Source: an uncultured Caulobacterales bacterium
Lineage (GTDB): Bacteria; Pseudomonadota; Alphaproteobacteria; Caulobacterales; Maricaulaceae
DNA length: 5,630 nt
Direction: 5' to 3'
Assembly: GCA_937981945.1 (NCBI GenBank)
Contig: CALJNJ010000235.1
Span: 1-5,630 of the forward strand
Shown here piece after piece: positions 1 through 5,630 of this stretch. How positions within the stretch are numbered: position 1 is the first letter of the stretch; the number at the start of each line of letters is the position of its first letter. The translations under genes and the position numbers were made by a program. Below the pieces are notes generated by a model that was not told where the DNA came from, searched no databases, and saw only the letters and a list, made by a program, of their open reading frames with translations.

Positions 1-189
1 ATCAGCGGTCCTGATTTGGTCTTGGGGCTCCAATCTCACGGGCACCGAAATTCTCAATCGATCACAAAAGACAATCTGGCAAAGATATTAAAACCGGAGT
101 TGAAGCCCGGTGATTTGATTGTTTGTCTTGGCGCCGGTGACATCACTTATTGGGCGGCCGGTCTGGCAGCGGGGCTGGAGACAGCCTGA
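1..189 (+). CDS. murC: UDP-N-acetylmuramate--L-alanine ligase, C-terminal 62 residues (partial)
   Basis: This is the 3' end of murC, read in frame from base 1 to the TGA at 187-189. MurC is the cytoplasmic ATP-dependent ligase that adds L-alanine to UDP-MurNAc, the first step in building the peptide stem. Only the end of the C-terminal ligase domain is present. Visible features are a GHR motif near residues 15-17 of the fragment and the ending PGDLIVCLGAGDITYWAAGL, which closely matches the end of alphaproteobacterial MurC proteins. The ATP-binding and catalytic domains lie outside the window to the left. The stop shares one base with the murB start (TGATG), so the two genes are very probably co-transcribed and translationally coupled. 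The identification uses the C-terminal motif and the position immediately before murB. Other Mur ligases are less likely in that slot. Confidence 0.9.
   Translation: MSGPDLVLGLQSHGHRNSQSITKDNLAKILKPELKPGDLIVCLGAGDITYWAAGLAAGLETA
177..180 (+). promoter_or_regulatory. Ribosome-binding site for murB (GGAG)
   Basis: GGAG lies eight bases before the ATG at 189, inside the last codons of murC. It supports the ATG at 189 over the in-frame TTG at 150, which sits within murC coding sequence. Confidence 0.6.
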
Positions 190-1100
190 TGTCGCTGCTG
201 GAGCGTTTGCCGTCCGTCCGCGGAAAGCTGTCGGAGAATGTGTCTTTAGCGCCCTATAGCTGGCTCAGAGTGGGCGGGCCGGCTGAAGCTTTTTTCATGC
301 CGAAAGACGAGGCTGATTTGGCCTTGTTTCTGTCCGCTTTGCCGGAGGATATTCCGGTCACGGTTTTGGGCGTTGCGTCCAATACGCTCATAAGAGACGG
401 CGGTATAAAAGGCGTCACCATTCGGCTCGGTCCGACCTTTGCCAAGATAACTACATCCGGCCGGACACTGACGACGGGCGCCGCAGCGCTGGACAATAAA
501 GTCGCGGCTTCCGCAGCAAAGGCCGGCATCGCCGATCTTGAGTTTTATGCCGGAATTCCGGGGACCATTGGCGGCGCGCTTCGCATGAACGCCGGCTGCT
601 ATGGGTCTGAAACTAAAGGTGTTTTGGAAGAGGTCGTTGCCATTGATCGGCGAGGGCGCCGGCAGCTTATGAGCCTTGAGGATATGGAATATAGCTACCG
701 CCATTCCGGGGCATCAGCCGAGCTCATTTATACGGAGGCAAGGTTTAGAGGATCGCCTGATAATCCCGCGGATATCCAAGCGCGCATGGATGACATAACG
801 GCCAAGCGCGAAGAGAGCCAACCTATTCGCGAGAAGACCGGCGGCTCTACTTTCAAGAACCCCGATCCTGAAAAATCAGGCGGGCGCGGGGCTTGGCAGG
901 TGATTGACGCGGCCGGCGGCCGGGGCTTTCGGGTCGGCGGCGCGCAGATGAGCGAAAAGCATTGTAACTTCATGATCAATGCGGATAACGCTACCGCGTT
1001 GGATCTGGAGACTTTGGGTGAGACAATCCGCGATATGGTGAAACAAAGCGAAGGCGTAGAGCTTGAGTGGGAAGTTAAACGTATCGGAGAAGCCGAATGA
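189..1100 (+). CDS. murB: UDP-N-acetylenolpyruvoylglucosamine reductase MurB
   Basis: MurB is the FAD flavoenzyme that uses NADPH to reduce UDP-GlcNAc-enolpyruvate to UDP-MurNAc in the cytoplasm. The protein is 303 residues, a normal length for the shorter MurB type. The FAD-binding PCMH-type fold is seen in [15 protein letters not shown] (61-75) and [19 protein letters not shown] (121-139). The C-terminal substrate domain has GGSTFKNP (218-225) and [15 protein letters not shown] (250-264). By alignment with the E. coli enzyme, the likely catalytic residues are all present: Arg171 in YSYRHS, Ser220 as proton donor in GGSTFKNP, and Glu295 in [10 protein letters not shown] chose the ATG at 189 because it has a well-spaced GGAG and overlaps the murC stop by one base. 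A TTG at 150 would add 13 Gly/Ser-rich residues not expected in the family. The 3' end overlaps ddl as ATGA. Nothing suggests loss of function. Confidence 0.97.
   Translation: MSLLERLPSVRGKLSENVSLAPYSWLRVGGPAEAFFMPKDEADLALFLSALPEDIPVTVLGVASNTLIRDGGIKGVTIRLGPTFAKITTSGRTLTTGAAALDNKVAASAAKAGIADLEFYAGIPGTIGGALRMNAGCYGSETKGVLEEVVAIDRRGRRQLMSLEDMEYSYRHSGASAELIYTEARFRGSPDNPADIQARMDDITAKREESQPIREKTGGSTFKNPDPEKSGGRGAWQVIDAAGGRGFRVGGAQMSEKHCNFMINADNATALDLETLGETIRDMVKQSEGVELEWEVKRIGEAE
1086..1090 (+). promoter_or_regulatory. Ribosome-binding site for ddl (GGAGA)
   Basis: GGAGA lies six to seven bases before the ddl ATG at 1097, inside the last murB codons. It supports translational coupling through the ATGA overlap. 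Confidence 0.55.
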
Positions 1101-2026
1101 GTAAACGTGTTGCTGTTTTAAAAGGCGGAATGTCGCCGGAGCGGGACGTTTCATTGGTTTCGGGGGATGCTGTGGCATCCGCTCTTCGGGACGAAGGCTA
1201 CGAGGTAACTGAAATAGACGTGGGTCATAACATCTGGGAGCAACTTCACGCGGCTGATCCTGATGTTGTCTTTAATGCCCTTCACGGCGAATGGGGCGAA
1301 GATGGCCGCATTCAGGGGATATTGGATTTATTTGGGGCGCCTTATACCCATAGCGGGGTTATGGCATCGGCCTTGGCTATGGATAAACATCGCAGCAAAG
1401 CCGTTTTGAGAGATGTCGGGATTACCGTGCCCAAAGGAACATTGGCCGATCGTAATTCTGTGGCAGAAGCGCACCCCATGGAACCGCCTTATGTGGTCAA
1501 GCCCAATGCTCAAGGGTCCAGCGTTGGTGTTTACATTGTCAAAGACGGCGCAAATTCACCGCCAAAAGCCGTGGCTGACAATGATGCTATGGGGGATTTG
1601 GTATTAGTTGAAGAGTTTATTCCCGGGCGTGAGCTGACGGTAACCGTTATGGACGGAGAGGCGTTCGCCGTGACCGAAATTATTCCCGCCAAAGGCTGGT
1701 ATGATTATGAAGCAAAATATGCTGACGGCGGATCCAGCCATGTTGTGCCCGCCGATATTCCGAAAAATGTCGAAGATTTATGTAAAACTTGGGCTGTTTT
1801 AGCTCATGAAACCCTTGGCTGCAGGGGGGTAACCCGCTCTGATTTCAGATTTAATGATATTAATCAGGACTTAAGCGATATCGTAAACAAAATCGTAATG
1901 CTTGAACTTAATACTCAACCCGGAATGACGCCGACGTCATTGGTGCCTGAGCAGGCCCAATATCTCGGCATTAGTTTTGGCCGGCTCTGTCGCCGGATTG
2001 TTGAGGATGCTTCATGGCCGCGATAA
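1097..2026 (+). CDS. ddl: D-alanine--D-alanine ligase
   Basis: Ddl is the cytoplasmic ATP-grasp ligase that joins two D-alanines into the dipeptide MurF adds to the peptidoglycan precursor. The protein is 309 residues. The N-terminal domain has [11 protein letters not shown] (13-23) with the D-Ala-binding Glu15, then HGEWGEDG (63-70). The ATP-grasp part has Lys97, [10 protein letters not shown] (135-144) and Glu179. The YDYEAKY loop (202-208) has the Lys-Tyr pair typical of D-Ala:D-Ala ligases rather than VanA-type lactate ligases. Arg247, Asp249, Glu270 and Asn272 are the expected substrate and magnesium ligands, followed by [13 protein letters not shown]. Compared with E. coli DdlB, the segment between Asp249 and Glu270 is about eight residues longer, rich in Asn, Asp and Ile, and encoded by AT-rich DNA that holds a CtrA-like box. 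The start overlaps the murB stop by four bases. The last 13 bases overlap ftsQ in another frame. Confidence 0.97.
   Translation: MSKRVAVLKGGMSPERDVSLVSGDAVASALRDEGYEVTEIDVGHNIWEQLHAADPDVVFNALHGEWGEDGRIQGILDLFGAPYTHSGVMASALAMDKHRSKAVLRDVGITVPKGTLADRNSVAEAHPMEPPYVVKPNAQGSSVGVYIVKDGANSPPKAVADNDAMGDLVLVEEFIPGRELTVTVMDGEAFAVTEIIPAKGWYDYEAKYADGGSSHVVPADIPKNVEDLCKTWAVLAHETLGCRGVTRSDFRFNDINQDLSDIVNKIVMLELNTQPGMTPTSLVPEQAQYLGISFGRLCRRIVEDASWPR
1860..1874 (+). promoter_or_regulatory. Candidate CtrA-binding box (TTAA-N7-TTAA) inside ddl, upstream of ftsQ
   Basis: The sequence is TTAATCAGGACTTAA, an exact match to the full CtrA pattern of two TTAA half-sites separated by seven bases. A further TTAA lies at 1851-1854. 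It is 139 bases before the ftsQ start. In Caulobacter, ftsQA transcription is known to depend on CtrA. If the second half-site marks a -35 region, CGTAAT at 1894-1899 would be a weak -10 (four of six bases) at 17-base spacing. The function is inferred, since the site lies in coding sequence and no binding data are available here. Confidence 0.5.
2003..2007 (+). promoter_or_regulatory. Ribosome-binding site for ftsQ (GAGGA)
   Basis: GAGGA lies six bases before the ATG at 2014, within the ddl coding end. It fixes the ftsQ start ahead of the ddl stop and gives the 13-base overlap. Confidence 0.6.
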
Positions 2027-2859
2027 AACGTGTCAGCCCTTTAAAACCCGGATTAAGAGGCGCCCGTAATTGGGTGACCGCACAGGTTCGCGCCGCGAGC
2101 TATTCGCGCAAAGGTGCCTGGCGTTTGGCCTTGGGCATTGTATTCATGTTTTTCCTCATCGCCTTTATGGGCTTGTGGCTCGGCGGGTTTCTGCCTGATG
2201 CTCGCAAGACCGGACAGGATTTCGTCAAAAACCGCTTGGTCGCCATGGGATTTGTGGTCAACCGGGTTGATGTGATGGGAGAGGGCCGTTTGTCCGAACC
2301 GGCGGTCAGACAGGTTTTAGGGGTCAATCAAGGCGATTATCTGTTCGAACTGGATTTGAAGTCCGCTCAAGCCAGAGTGGAAGATATCAGCTGGGTCGAG
2401 CGAGCCATTGTCCGCCGTCTGTGGCCGGACAGAATTGTTGTTCAAATTATAGAACGTAAGCCCTACGCGCTTTGGCAATCGGACGGCGACCTTCATCTGA
2501 TTGATCGCGACGGAACGGTTATTCAAAAAGCTTCGGCGGAAAACTGGCCCGACATGACATTGATTGTCGGAGCGCAGGCGCCGGAGCTTTATTATGAGGC
2601 CGAGCAGAAAATTCGTCAGTTTAAGTCTTTGGACGGCCGGGTCTCAACTCTGGTCTATCACAATACAGGCCGATGGGATTTGGTTCTCGATGACGGAGCC
2701 GTCAGAGTAAAGTTGCCGGCCGGAAATTTTGATCCGGCGCTTCGAGCGCTTTCCAAGCTGCATGGGCAGACCCGAATTTTGGACCGGGCCGTTTCGGAAA
2801 TAGATCTGCGTCTGCCTGATCGCATTACCTTTAGCCCCAATCCTTCAAAGCCGTCCTAG
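2014..2859 (+). CDS. ftsQ: Cell division protein FtsQ
   Basis: FtsQ is a single-pass inner-membrane divisome protein that links the cytoplasmic ring to the periplasmic FtsB/FtsL and septal synthesis machinery. The 281-residue protein has a basic cytoplasmic tail (about 1-35, many Arg and Lys) and one transmembrane helix (about 36-59, with [20 protein letters not shown]). A periplasmic POTRA domain follows (about 80-149, from [14 protein letters not shown] through GDYLFELDL and [15 protein letters not shown] to ERKPYALW). The FtsQ beta domain runs from about 150 to 272 and includes LIDRDGTVI and the closing [10 protein letters not shown]. This domain order and length fit the family, although overall sequence conservation in FtsQ is low. 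The gene overlaps ddl by 13 bases and is followed 13 bases later by ftsA. It may have its own promoter inside ddl, since a CtrA-like box lies 139 bases upstream. Confidence 0.95.
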   Translation: MAAIKRVSPLKPGLRGARNWVTAQVRAASYSRKGAWRLALGIVFMFFLIAFMGLWLGGFLPDARKTGQDFVKNRLVAMGFVVNRVDVMGEGRLSEPAVRQVLGVNQGDYLFELDLKSAQARVEDISWVERAIVRRLWPDRIVVQIIERKPYALWQSDGDLHLIDRDGTVIQKASAENWPDMTLIVGAQAPELYYEAEQKIRQFKSLDGRVSTLVYHNTGRWDLVLDDGAVRVKLPAGNFDPALRALSKLHGQTRILDRAVSEIDLRLPDRITFSPNPSKPS

Positions 2860-2864
2860 GAGAT
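2858..2864 (+). promoter_or_regulatory. Ribosome-binding site for ftsA (AGGAGAT), overlapping the ftsQ stop
   Basis: AGGAGAT is the strongest Shine-Dalgarno match among those read in this window. Its first two bases belong to the ftsQ TAG stop, and it sits eight bases before the ftsA ATG. A ribosome ending ftsQ would be placed directly on the ftsA initiation site, which suggests coupling with high FtsA output. Confidence 0.7.
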
Positions 2865-2872
2865 CGATCGAA

Positions 2873-4141
2873 ATGCGGGGGGGCCGTCATAAGAAAGCTG
2901 AAACTCAAGCTGTTCTCGACATCGGATCGAGCAAAGTCGTTTGTCTGATCGGTCAAGCCGATCCCAATATGGGCGTGCAATTGATCGGATCGGGCTTTGG
3001 CGTCAGCAGCGGAATGAAGTCCGGCGCAGTTGTCGATATGGAGGCTCTGGATTTCGGCATCAGGACAGCCGTCGAAAAAGCAGAGCGTGAAGCAGGGATT
3101 GTCGTGCGCTCGGTTGCCGTCAATGTCGCGGTCAGGTCTCTGCGCTCGCAGCATTTAACCGTCGAGACAGAATTTTCGGGCAGCGAAGTTGCCGACCGGG
3201 ACTTAAAACGTCTGGTCAATTCATCTTTGTCCGAACTGGCCCAGCCCGATCATACCATTCTTCACGCTATTCCGCTCAACTGGCTGGTTGACGGGGAAAG
3301 CAGTATTGAAGAGCCGCGCGGAATGTTCGGATCCTCATTGGGTGTTGATATGCATTTTGTTTTAGCCGGCGTCGGACCGCTGCGAAATCTCGCCCATTGT
3401 ATTGAACGTTGTCACCTGGATATCAGTGCTGTCACGGTTTCACCCTATGCGGCCGGCTTGTCAGTCCTGACTGAGGATGAGAAAGATCTGGGCGTGACTC
3501 TGATCGATATGGGCGGGGGGATCACATCTGCTGCGGTTTTCAGAGATAATGCCTTGGTTCACGTCGAGGCCTTGGCCGTTGGCGGTAAGACGGTGACCAA
3601 AGATATTGCGAGAGGGTTGACGACGCCGCCCGAAGCCGCCGAGCGGATTAAGATGCTTTACGGTTCGGCTCTTCACGGTGCCGATGACGATTTTGAAAGC
3701 ATTCCCTGTCCGCCCATGGGCGCGCAGGATACGCTGCATCACGAACCTCGATCTCTGCTCACCGGCATCGTTCGCAGCCGAGTCGAAGAGACCTTTGAGA
3801 TTCTCCGCGACCGTATGAAAGATAAAGGTCTGGAAGCCTATTCAGGCCGTCGAATCGTTTTGACGGGCGGCGGCGCAAGGTTGAACGGGGTCAGAGAGCT
3901 TGCCGAGTTTGTATTTAATAAAAGAGCCAGGGTTGGCCGGCCTCACGGCGTCCTTGGGCTCAAGGATCAATTGTCCGGACCGGACTTCGCCGTCTCAACA
4001 GGTTTGCTTAAGCATCAGTTTTTAAAAGAAAAAGAAGTTATCTCGGGGCCGCCTGATCTTACCGGTCGTCGATACAGACAGCAACGTTACAGCGGCGGAA
4101 ACCTCGGCCGCTCTCTGCAATGGCTCAAAGAAAACTTCTAA
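2873..4141 (+). CDS. ftsA: Cell division protein FtsA
   Basis: FtsA is an actin-family ATPase that tethers FtsZ filaments to the inner membrane and recruits later divisome proteins. At 422 residues it is of normal length. The actin-fold ATP-binding motifs are in order: phosphate 1 LDIGSSKV (15-22), phosphate 2 LIDMGGGITS (210-219) and adenosine motif VLTGGGARLNGV (329-340). The FtsA-specific 1C subdomain lies at about 82-165, followed by the family segment SVLTEDEKDLGV (197-208). After a basic, Gly-containing linker (about 385-411), the chain ends in SLQWLKENF, an amphipathic membrane-targeting helix typical of FtsA. The ATG at 2873 is supported by the AGGAGAT site and by the short distance to the phosphate 1 motif. 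A run of seven G (2877-2883) spans codons 2-4. I see no terminator after the gene, so read-through into ftsZ is possible. Confidence 0.97.
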   Translation: MRGGRHKKAETQAVLDIGSSKVVCLIGQADPNMGVQLIGSGFGVSSGMKSGAVVDMEALDFGIRTAVEKAEREAGIVVRSVAVNVAVRSLRSQHLTVETEFSGSEVADRDLKRLVNSSLSELAQPDHTILHAIPLNWLVDGESSIEEPRGMFGSSLGVDMHFVLAGVGPLRNLAHCIERCHLDISAVTVSPYAAGLSVLTEDEKDLGVTLIDMGGGITSAAVFRDNALVHVEALAVGGKTVTKDIARGLTTPPEAAERIKMLYGSALHGADDDFESIPCPPMGAQDTLHHEPRSLLTGIVRSRVEETFEILRDRMKDKGLEAYSGRRIVLTGGGARLNGVRELAEFVFNKRARVGRPHGVLGLKDQLSGPDFAVSTGLLKHQFLKEKEVISGPPDLTGRRYRQQRYSGGNLGRSLQWLKENF

Positions 4142-4176
4142 AAAAACACATTAAATCTTCAGCGCCACTGGGTTTA

Positions 4177-4191
4177 TTAATACCTGCTTAA
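4177..4191 (+). promoter_or_regulatory. Candidate CtrA-binding box (TTAA-N7-TTAA) upstream of ftsZ
   Basis: The sequence is TTAATACCTGCTTAA followed by C, an exact match to the CtrA consensus including the C after the second half-site. It ends 53 bases before the ftsZ ATG. In Caulobacter, CtrA represses ftsZ through a site in its promoter, so the position fits known regulation. A further TTAAC at 4209-4213 could be an extra half-site. The function is inferred from pattern and position only. Confidence 0.65.
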
Positions 4192-4213
4192 CTGATTTCC
4201 GTCAAAAGTTAAC

Positions 4214-4218
4214 GAGTC
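4214..4218 (+). promoter_or_regulatory. GANTC (CcrM-type methylation) site in the ftsZ upstream region
   Basis: GAGTC lies 26 bases before the ftsZ start codon, next to the GTTAAC at 4208-4213. CcrM methylates GANTC in many Alphaproteobacteria. In Caulobacter, methylation of the ftsZ promoter together with GcrA promotes ftsZ transcription. Whether this organism has CcrM cannot be seen here. Confidence 0.5.
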
Positions 4219-4233
4219 AGAAACCATAATCTC

Positions 4234-4238
4234 GAAGG
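4234..4238 (+). promoter_or_regulatory. Ribosome-binding site for ftsZ (GAAGG)
   Basis: GAAGG lies six bases before the ATG at 4245. It fixes the start that gives the expected alphaproteobacterial N-terminus (MSINLSLP, then [13 protein letters not shown]). Confidence 0.6.
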
Positions 4239-4244
4239 CGTGAT

Positions 4245-5630
4245 ATGAGCATCAACTTGTCTCTACCTAAATCCGTAGAAATCAAACCCAGAATTGTTGT
4301 TATTGGTGTGGGCGGCGCCGGTGGTAATGCTGTGAACAATATGATCGCCTCAGGACTTGAAGGTGTCGAATTTGCAGTCGCAAACACGGACGCGCAGGCC
4401 TTGGCCTTTTCCCAAGCGCCGCGACGTATTCAAATGGGCGGCGGTATAACCCAAGGCCTTGGCGCCGGCATGAAGCCGGAAGTCGGCGAGCAATCAGCCG
4501 AAGAATCCATGGCGGAAATTTTAGAGCATCTGGACGGCGCGCACATGTTATTTGTCGCGGCCGGCATGGGCGGCGGTACGGGCACGGGCGCTGCGCCTGT
4601 GATCGCGCAGGCGGCCAGAGAAAAAGGTATCCTGACGGTTGCGATCGTCACAAAGCCTTTCCAGTTCGAAGGTTCCAAGCGGATGAAGATTGCTGAAGAG
4701 GGCATTGATCGTCTGTCTTCAGCCGTCGACACTTTGATTGTCATCCCAAATCAAAATCTCTTCCGCATCGCTACCGAGCAGACTACCATGACAGACGCAT
4801 TTGCCATGGCGGATGAAGTTCTGAATTCCGGCGTTCGCGGGATCACGGACCTTATGGTTGTTCCCGGCTTGATCAATTTGGACTTTAATGATGTCCGTAC
4901 GATTATGGATGAAATGGGCAAGGCAATGATGGGCACGGGCGAAGCCACCGGTGAGCGCCGCGCCATAGAAGCTGCTGAAAGCGCTATTTCCAATCCGCTT
5001 CTGGATGATGTTTCATTGAAAGGCGCTCGCGGTGTCTTGATCAATATTACCGGCGGCAAGGACTTGACCCTTTATGAGGTCGACGAAGCGGCCGGTCTTA
5101 TCCGCTCTCAAGTGGATGAAGAAGCCAATATTATTGTCGGATCCGCTTTGGATCCGGATTTGGACGGAATTGTTCGGGTTTCCGTCGTGGCCACGGGCGT
5201 GGGCGCCATACAGCAGGGCGTTTCGCCGGTTGTTCAGTCCAGCTTGGACGCCAATATTTCCCGCTTACGGGAAACGGCGAGCAATTTAAGAGTAACAAAA
5301 GAACCCGTAGCCTATATTGATGAGGACGACATTCCGTCTCTCGAAGATATCGAAGCCGAGGCCCAGCCGTCATATGTCGCCAAAGCACCGATCCCGGCGC
5401 CGCAAGCGACCGTTACGCCCCCGCCGCCAATGCCGCAAGCTGCGCCAATTGCACAGGCACCGGCTGCGGCTGCGCCGGTTCAGGCCGAACTGCCGGAACC
5501 TGTCCCGCAGACGGTTGTCAAACGTCCGTTTAGTTTCTTTGGTCGGAAGAAGGCCATCCCGGTCGCCACCACGCCGCCTGAAAGACCAAAAGTTCGCAGC
5601 AATGGCGATTTGTTTGGCGAAGAGGCTGAT
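4245..5630 (+). CDS. ftsZ: Cell division protein FtsZ (partial, 3' end beyond the window)
   Basis: FtsZ is the tubulin-like GTPase that polymerises at midcell into the Z-ring and directs the divisome. The frame is open for 462 codons to the window edge with no stop. The GTP-binding core starts with [14 protein letters not shown] (20-33). The tubulin signature [10 protein letters not shown] (109-118) and [14 protein letters not shown] (205-218) follow. The last contains the T7 loop with Asn211, Asp213 and Asp216, which complete the GTPase site of the next subunit. The globular domain ends near [10 protein letters not shown] (311-320). From about 365 on there is a long disordered linker rich in Pro and Ala, with a basic, aromatic patch FSFFGRKK (429-436), ending at [10 protein letters not shown]. 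Alphaproteobacterial FtsZ normally finishes soon after this with a conserved LEIPAFLRR-like peptide that binds FtsA, so probably only a short tail is missing. It is separated from ftsA by a 103-base probable control region. Confidence 0.97.
   Translation, partial: MSINLSLPKSVEIKPRIVVIGVGGAGGNAVNNMIASGLEGVEFAVANTDAQALAFSQAPRRIQMGGGITQGLGAGMKPEVGEQSAEESMAEILEHLDGAHMLFVAAGMGGGTGTGAAPVIAQAAREKGILTVAIVTKPFQFEGSKRMKIAEEGIDRLSSAVDTLIVIPNQNLFRIATEQTTMTDAFAMADEVLNSGVRGITDLMVVPGLINLDFNDVRTIMDEMGKAMMGTGEATGERRAIEAAESAISNPLLDDVSLKGARGVLINITGGKDLTLYEVDEAAGLIRSQVDEEANIIVGSALDPDLDGIVRVSVVATGVGAIQQGVSPVVQSSLDANISRLRETASNLRVTKEPVAYIDEDDIPSLEDIEAEAQPSYVAKAPIPAPQATVTPPPPMPQAAPIAQAPAAAAPVQAELPEPVPQTVVKRPFSFFGRKKAIPVATTPPERPKVRSNGDLFGEEAD

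Larger units (their letters stand above)
4142..4244 (+). promoter_or_regulatory. ftsA-ftsZ intergenic region, probable ftsZ promoter and control region
   Basis: This is the only sizeable gap in the window, 103 bases and visibly AT-richer than the flanking genes. It holds four TTAA sequences (4151, 4177, 4188, 4209). The middle two form an exact CtrA-type box. A GAGTC (GANTC) site is at 4214-4218. CATAAT at 4225-4230 resembles a -10, but it is so close to the ribosome-binding site that a start there would give almost no leader. I could not assign a convincing -35/-10 pair, so the transcription start is unresolved. No stem-loop with a U-tract was seen. Confidence 0.6.

Noticed and set aside
150..188. 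An upstream in-frame TTG start for murB adding 13 residues
   Set aside because: The extra residues are translated from murC coding sequence, resemble no MurB N-terminus, and the ATG at 189 has a well-spaced GGAG and a typical one-base overlap.
246..704. Long minus-strand open frames within murB, and similar ones opposite ddl, ftsQ, ftsA and ftsZ
   Set aside because: They are antisense shadows of well-conserved genes, have no recognisable domains and lack convincing ribosome-binding sites.
2041..2056. Two TTAA sequences near the start of ftsQ
   Set aside because: Their spacing is eight bases rather than seven and they lie within ftsQ codons 10-15, downstream of the start, so they do not match the CtrA pattern.
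4142..4176. A possible transcription terminator after ftsA
   Set aside because: No GC-rich stem followed by a T-run is present; the AT-rich stretch is better explained by the regulatory TTAA elements.
4225..4230. CATAAT as the -10 element of an ftsZ promoter
   Set aside because: It resembles TATAAT, but transcription would begin inside the ribosome-binding site and no good -35 lies 16-18 bases upstream.
5074..5289. A 71-codon plus-strand open frame inside ftsZ
   Set aside because: It is an out-of-frame shadow of the conserved FtsZ core and shows no family features.

Overview
The window is a contiguous stretch of the division and cell wall (dcw) cluster of an alphaproteobacterium. All genes are on the + strand, in the order murC (3' end only), murB, ddl, ftsQ, ftsA, ftsZ (cut at the right edge). 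The assignment to Alphaproteobacteria rests on this gene order, on alphaproteobacterial motif variants (MurC end GAGDITYWAAGL, MurB GSTFKNP and [12 protein letters not shown], Ddl [17 protein letters not shown]), and on an FtsZ with a long Pro/Ala-rich C-terminal linker. By eye the GC content is moderate, below that of typical Caulobacter. I cannot name a genus.

Positions 1-2026 encode peptidoglycan precursor enzymes. MurC adds L-Ala to UDP-MurNAc, MurB makes UDP-MurNAc by reducing the enolpyruvyl precursor, and Ddl makes D-Ala-D-Ala. Positions 2014-5630 encode divisome proteins. FtsZ is the tubulin-like ring protein, FtsA the actin-like membrane anchor for FtsZ, and FtsQ the bitopic POTRA-domain connector. 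Packing is very tight: murC/murB overlap by 1 base, murB/ddl by 4 and ddl/ftsQ by 13. ftsQ and ftsA are 13 bases apart, with the ftsA ribosome-binding site running into the ftsQ stop. The only real intergenic gap is the 103 bases before ftsZ.

The most interesting content is regulatory. Only two exact TTAA-N7-TTAA sequences (the full CtrA recognition pattern) were found by reading the window. One is in the ftsA-ftsZ gap. The other is inside the 3' part of ddl, about 140 bases before ftsQ. These positions are upstream of the two dcw units known to be CtrA-controlled in Caulobacter (ftsQA and ftsZ). GANTC, the CcrM methylation site, is also strongly under-represented: six sites, none in the first 3495 bases, and all six between 3496 and 4507, one of them in the ftsZ upstream region. 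Together these suggest a CtrA/CcrM-type cell-cycle circuit acting on this cluster. The CtrA-like box in ddl coincides with a lengthened, weakly conserved loop in the enzyme.

I see no mobile element, CRISPR array, RNA gene, pseudogene or novel multi-gene system. The genes are ordinary and intact, apart from the two cut by the window edges.
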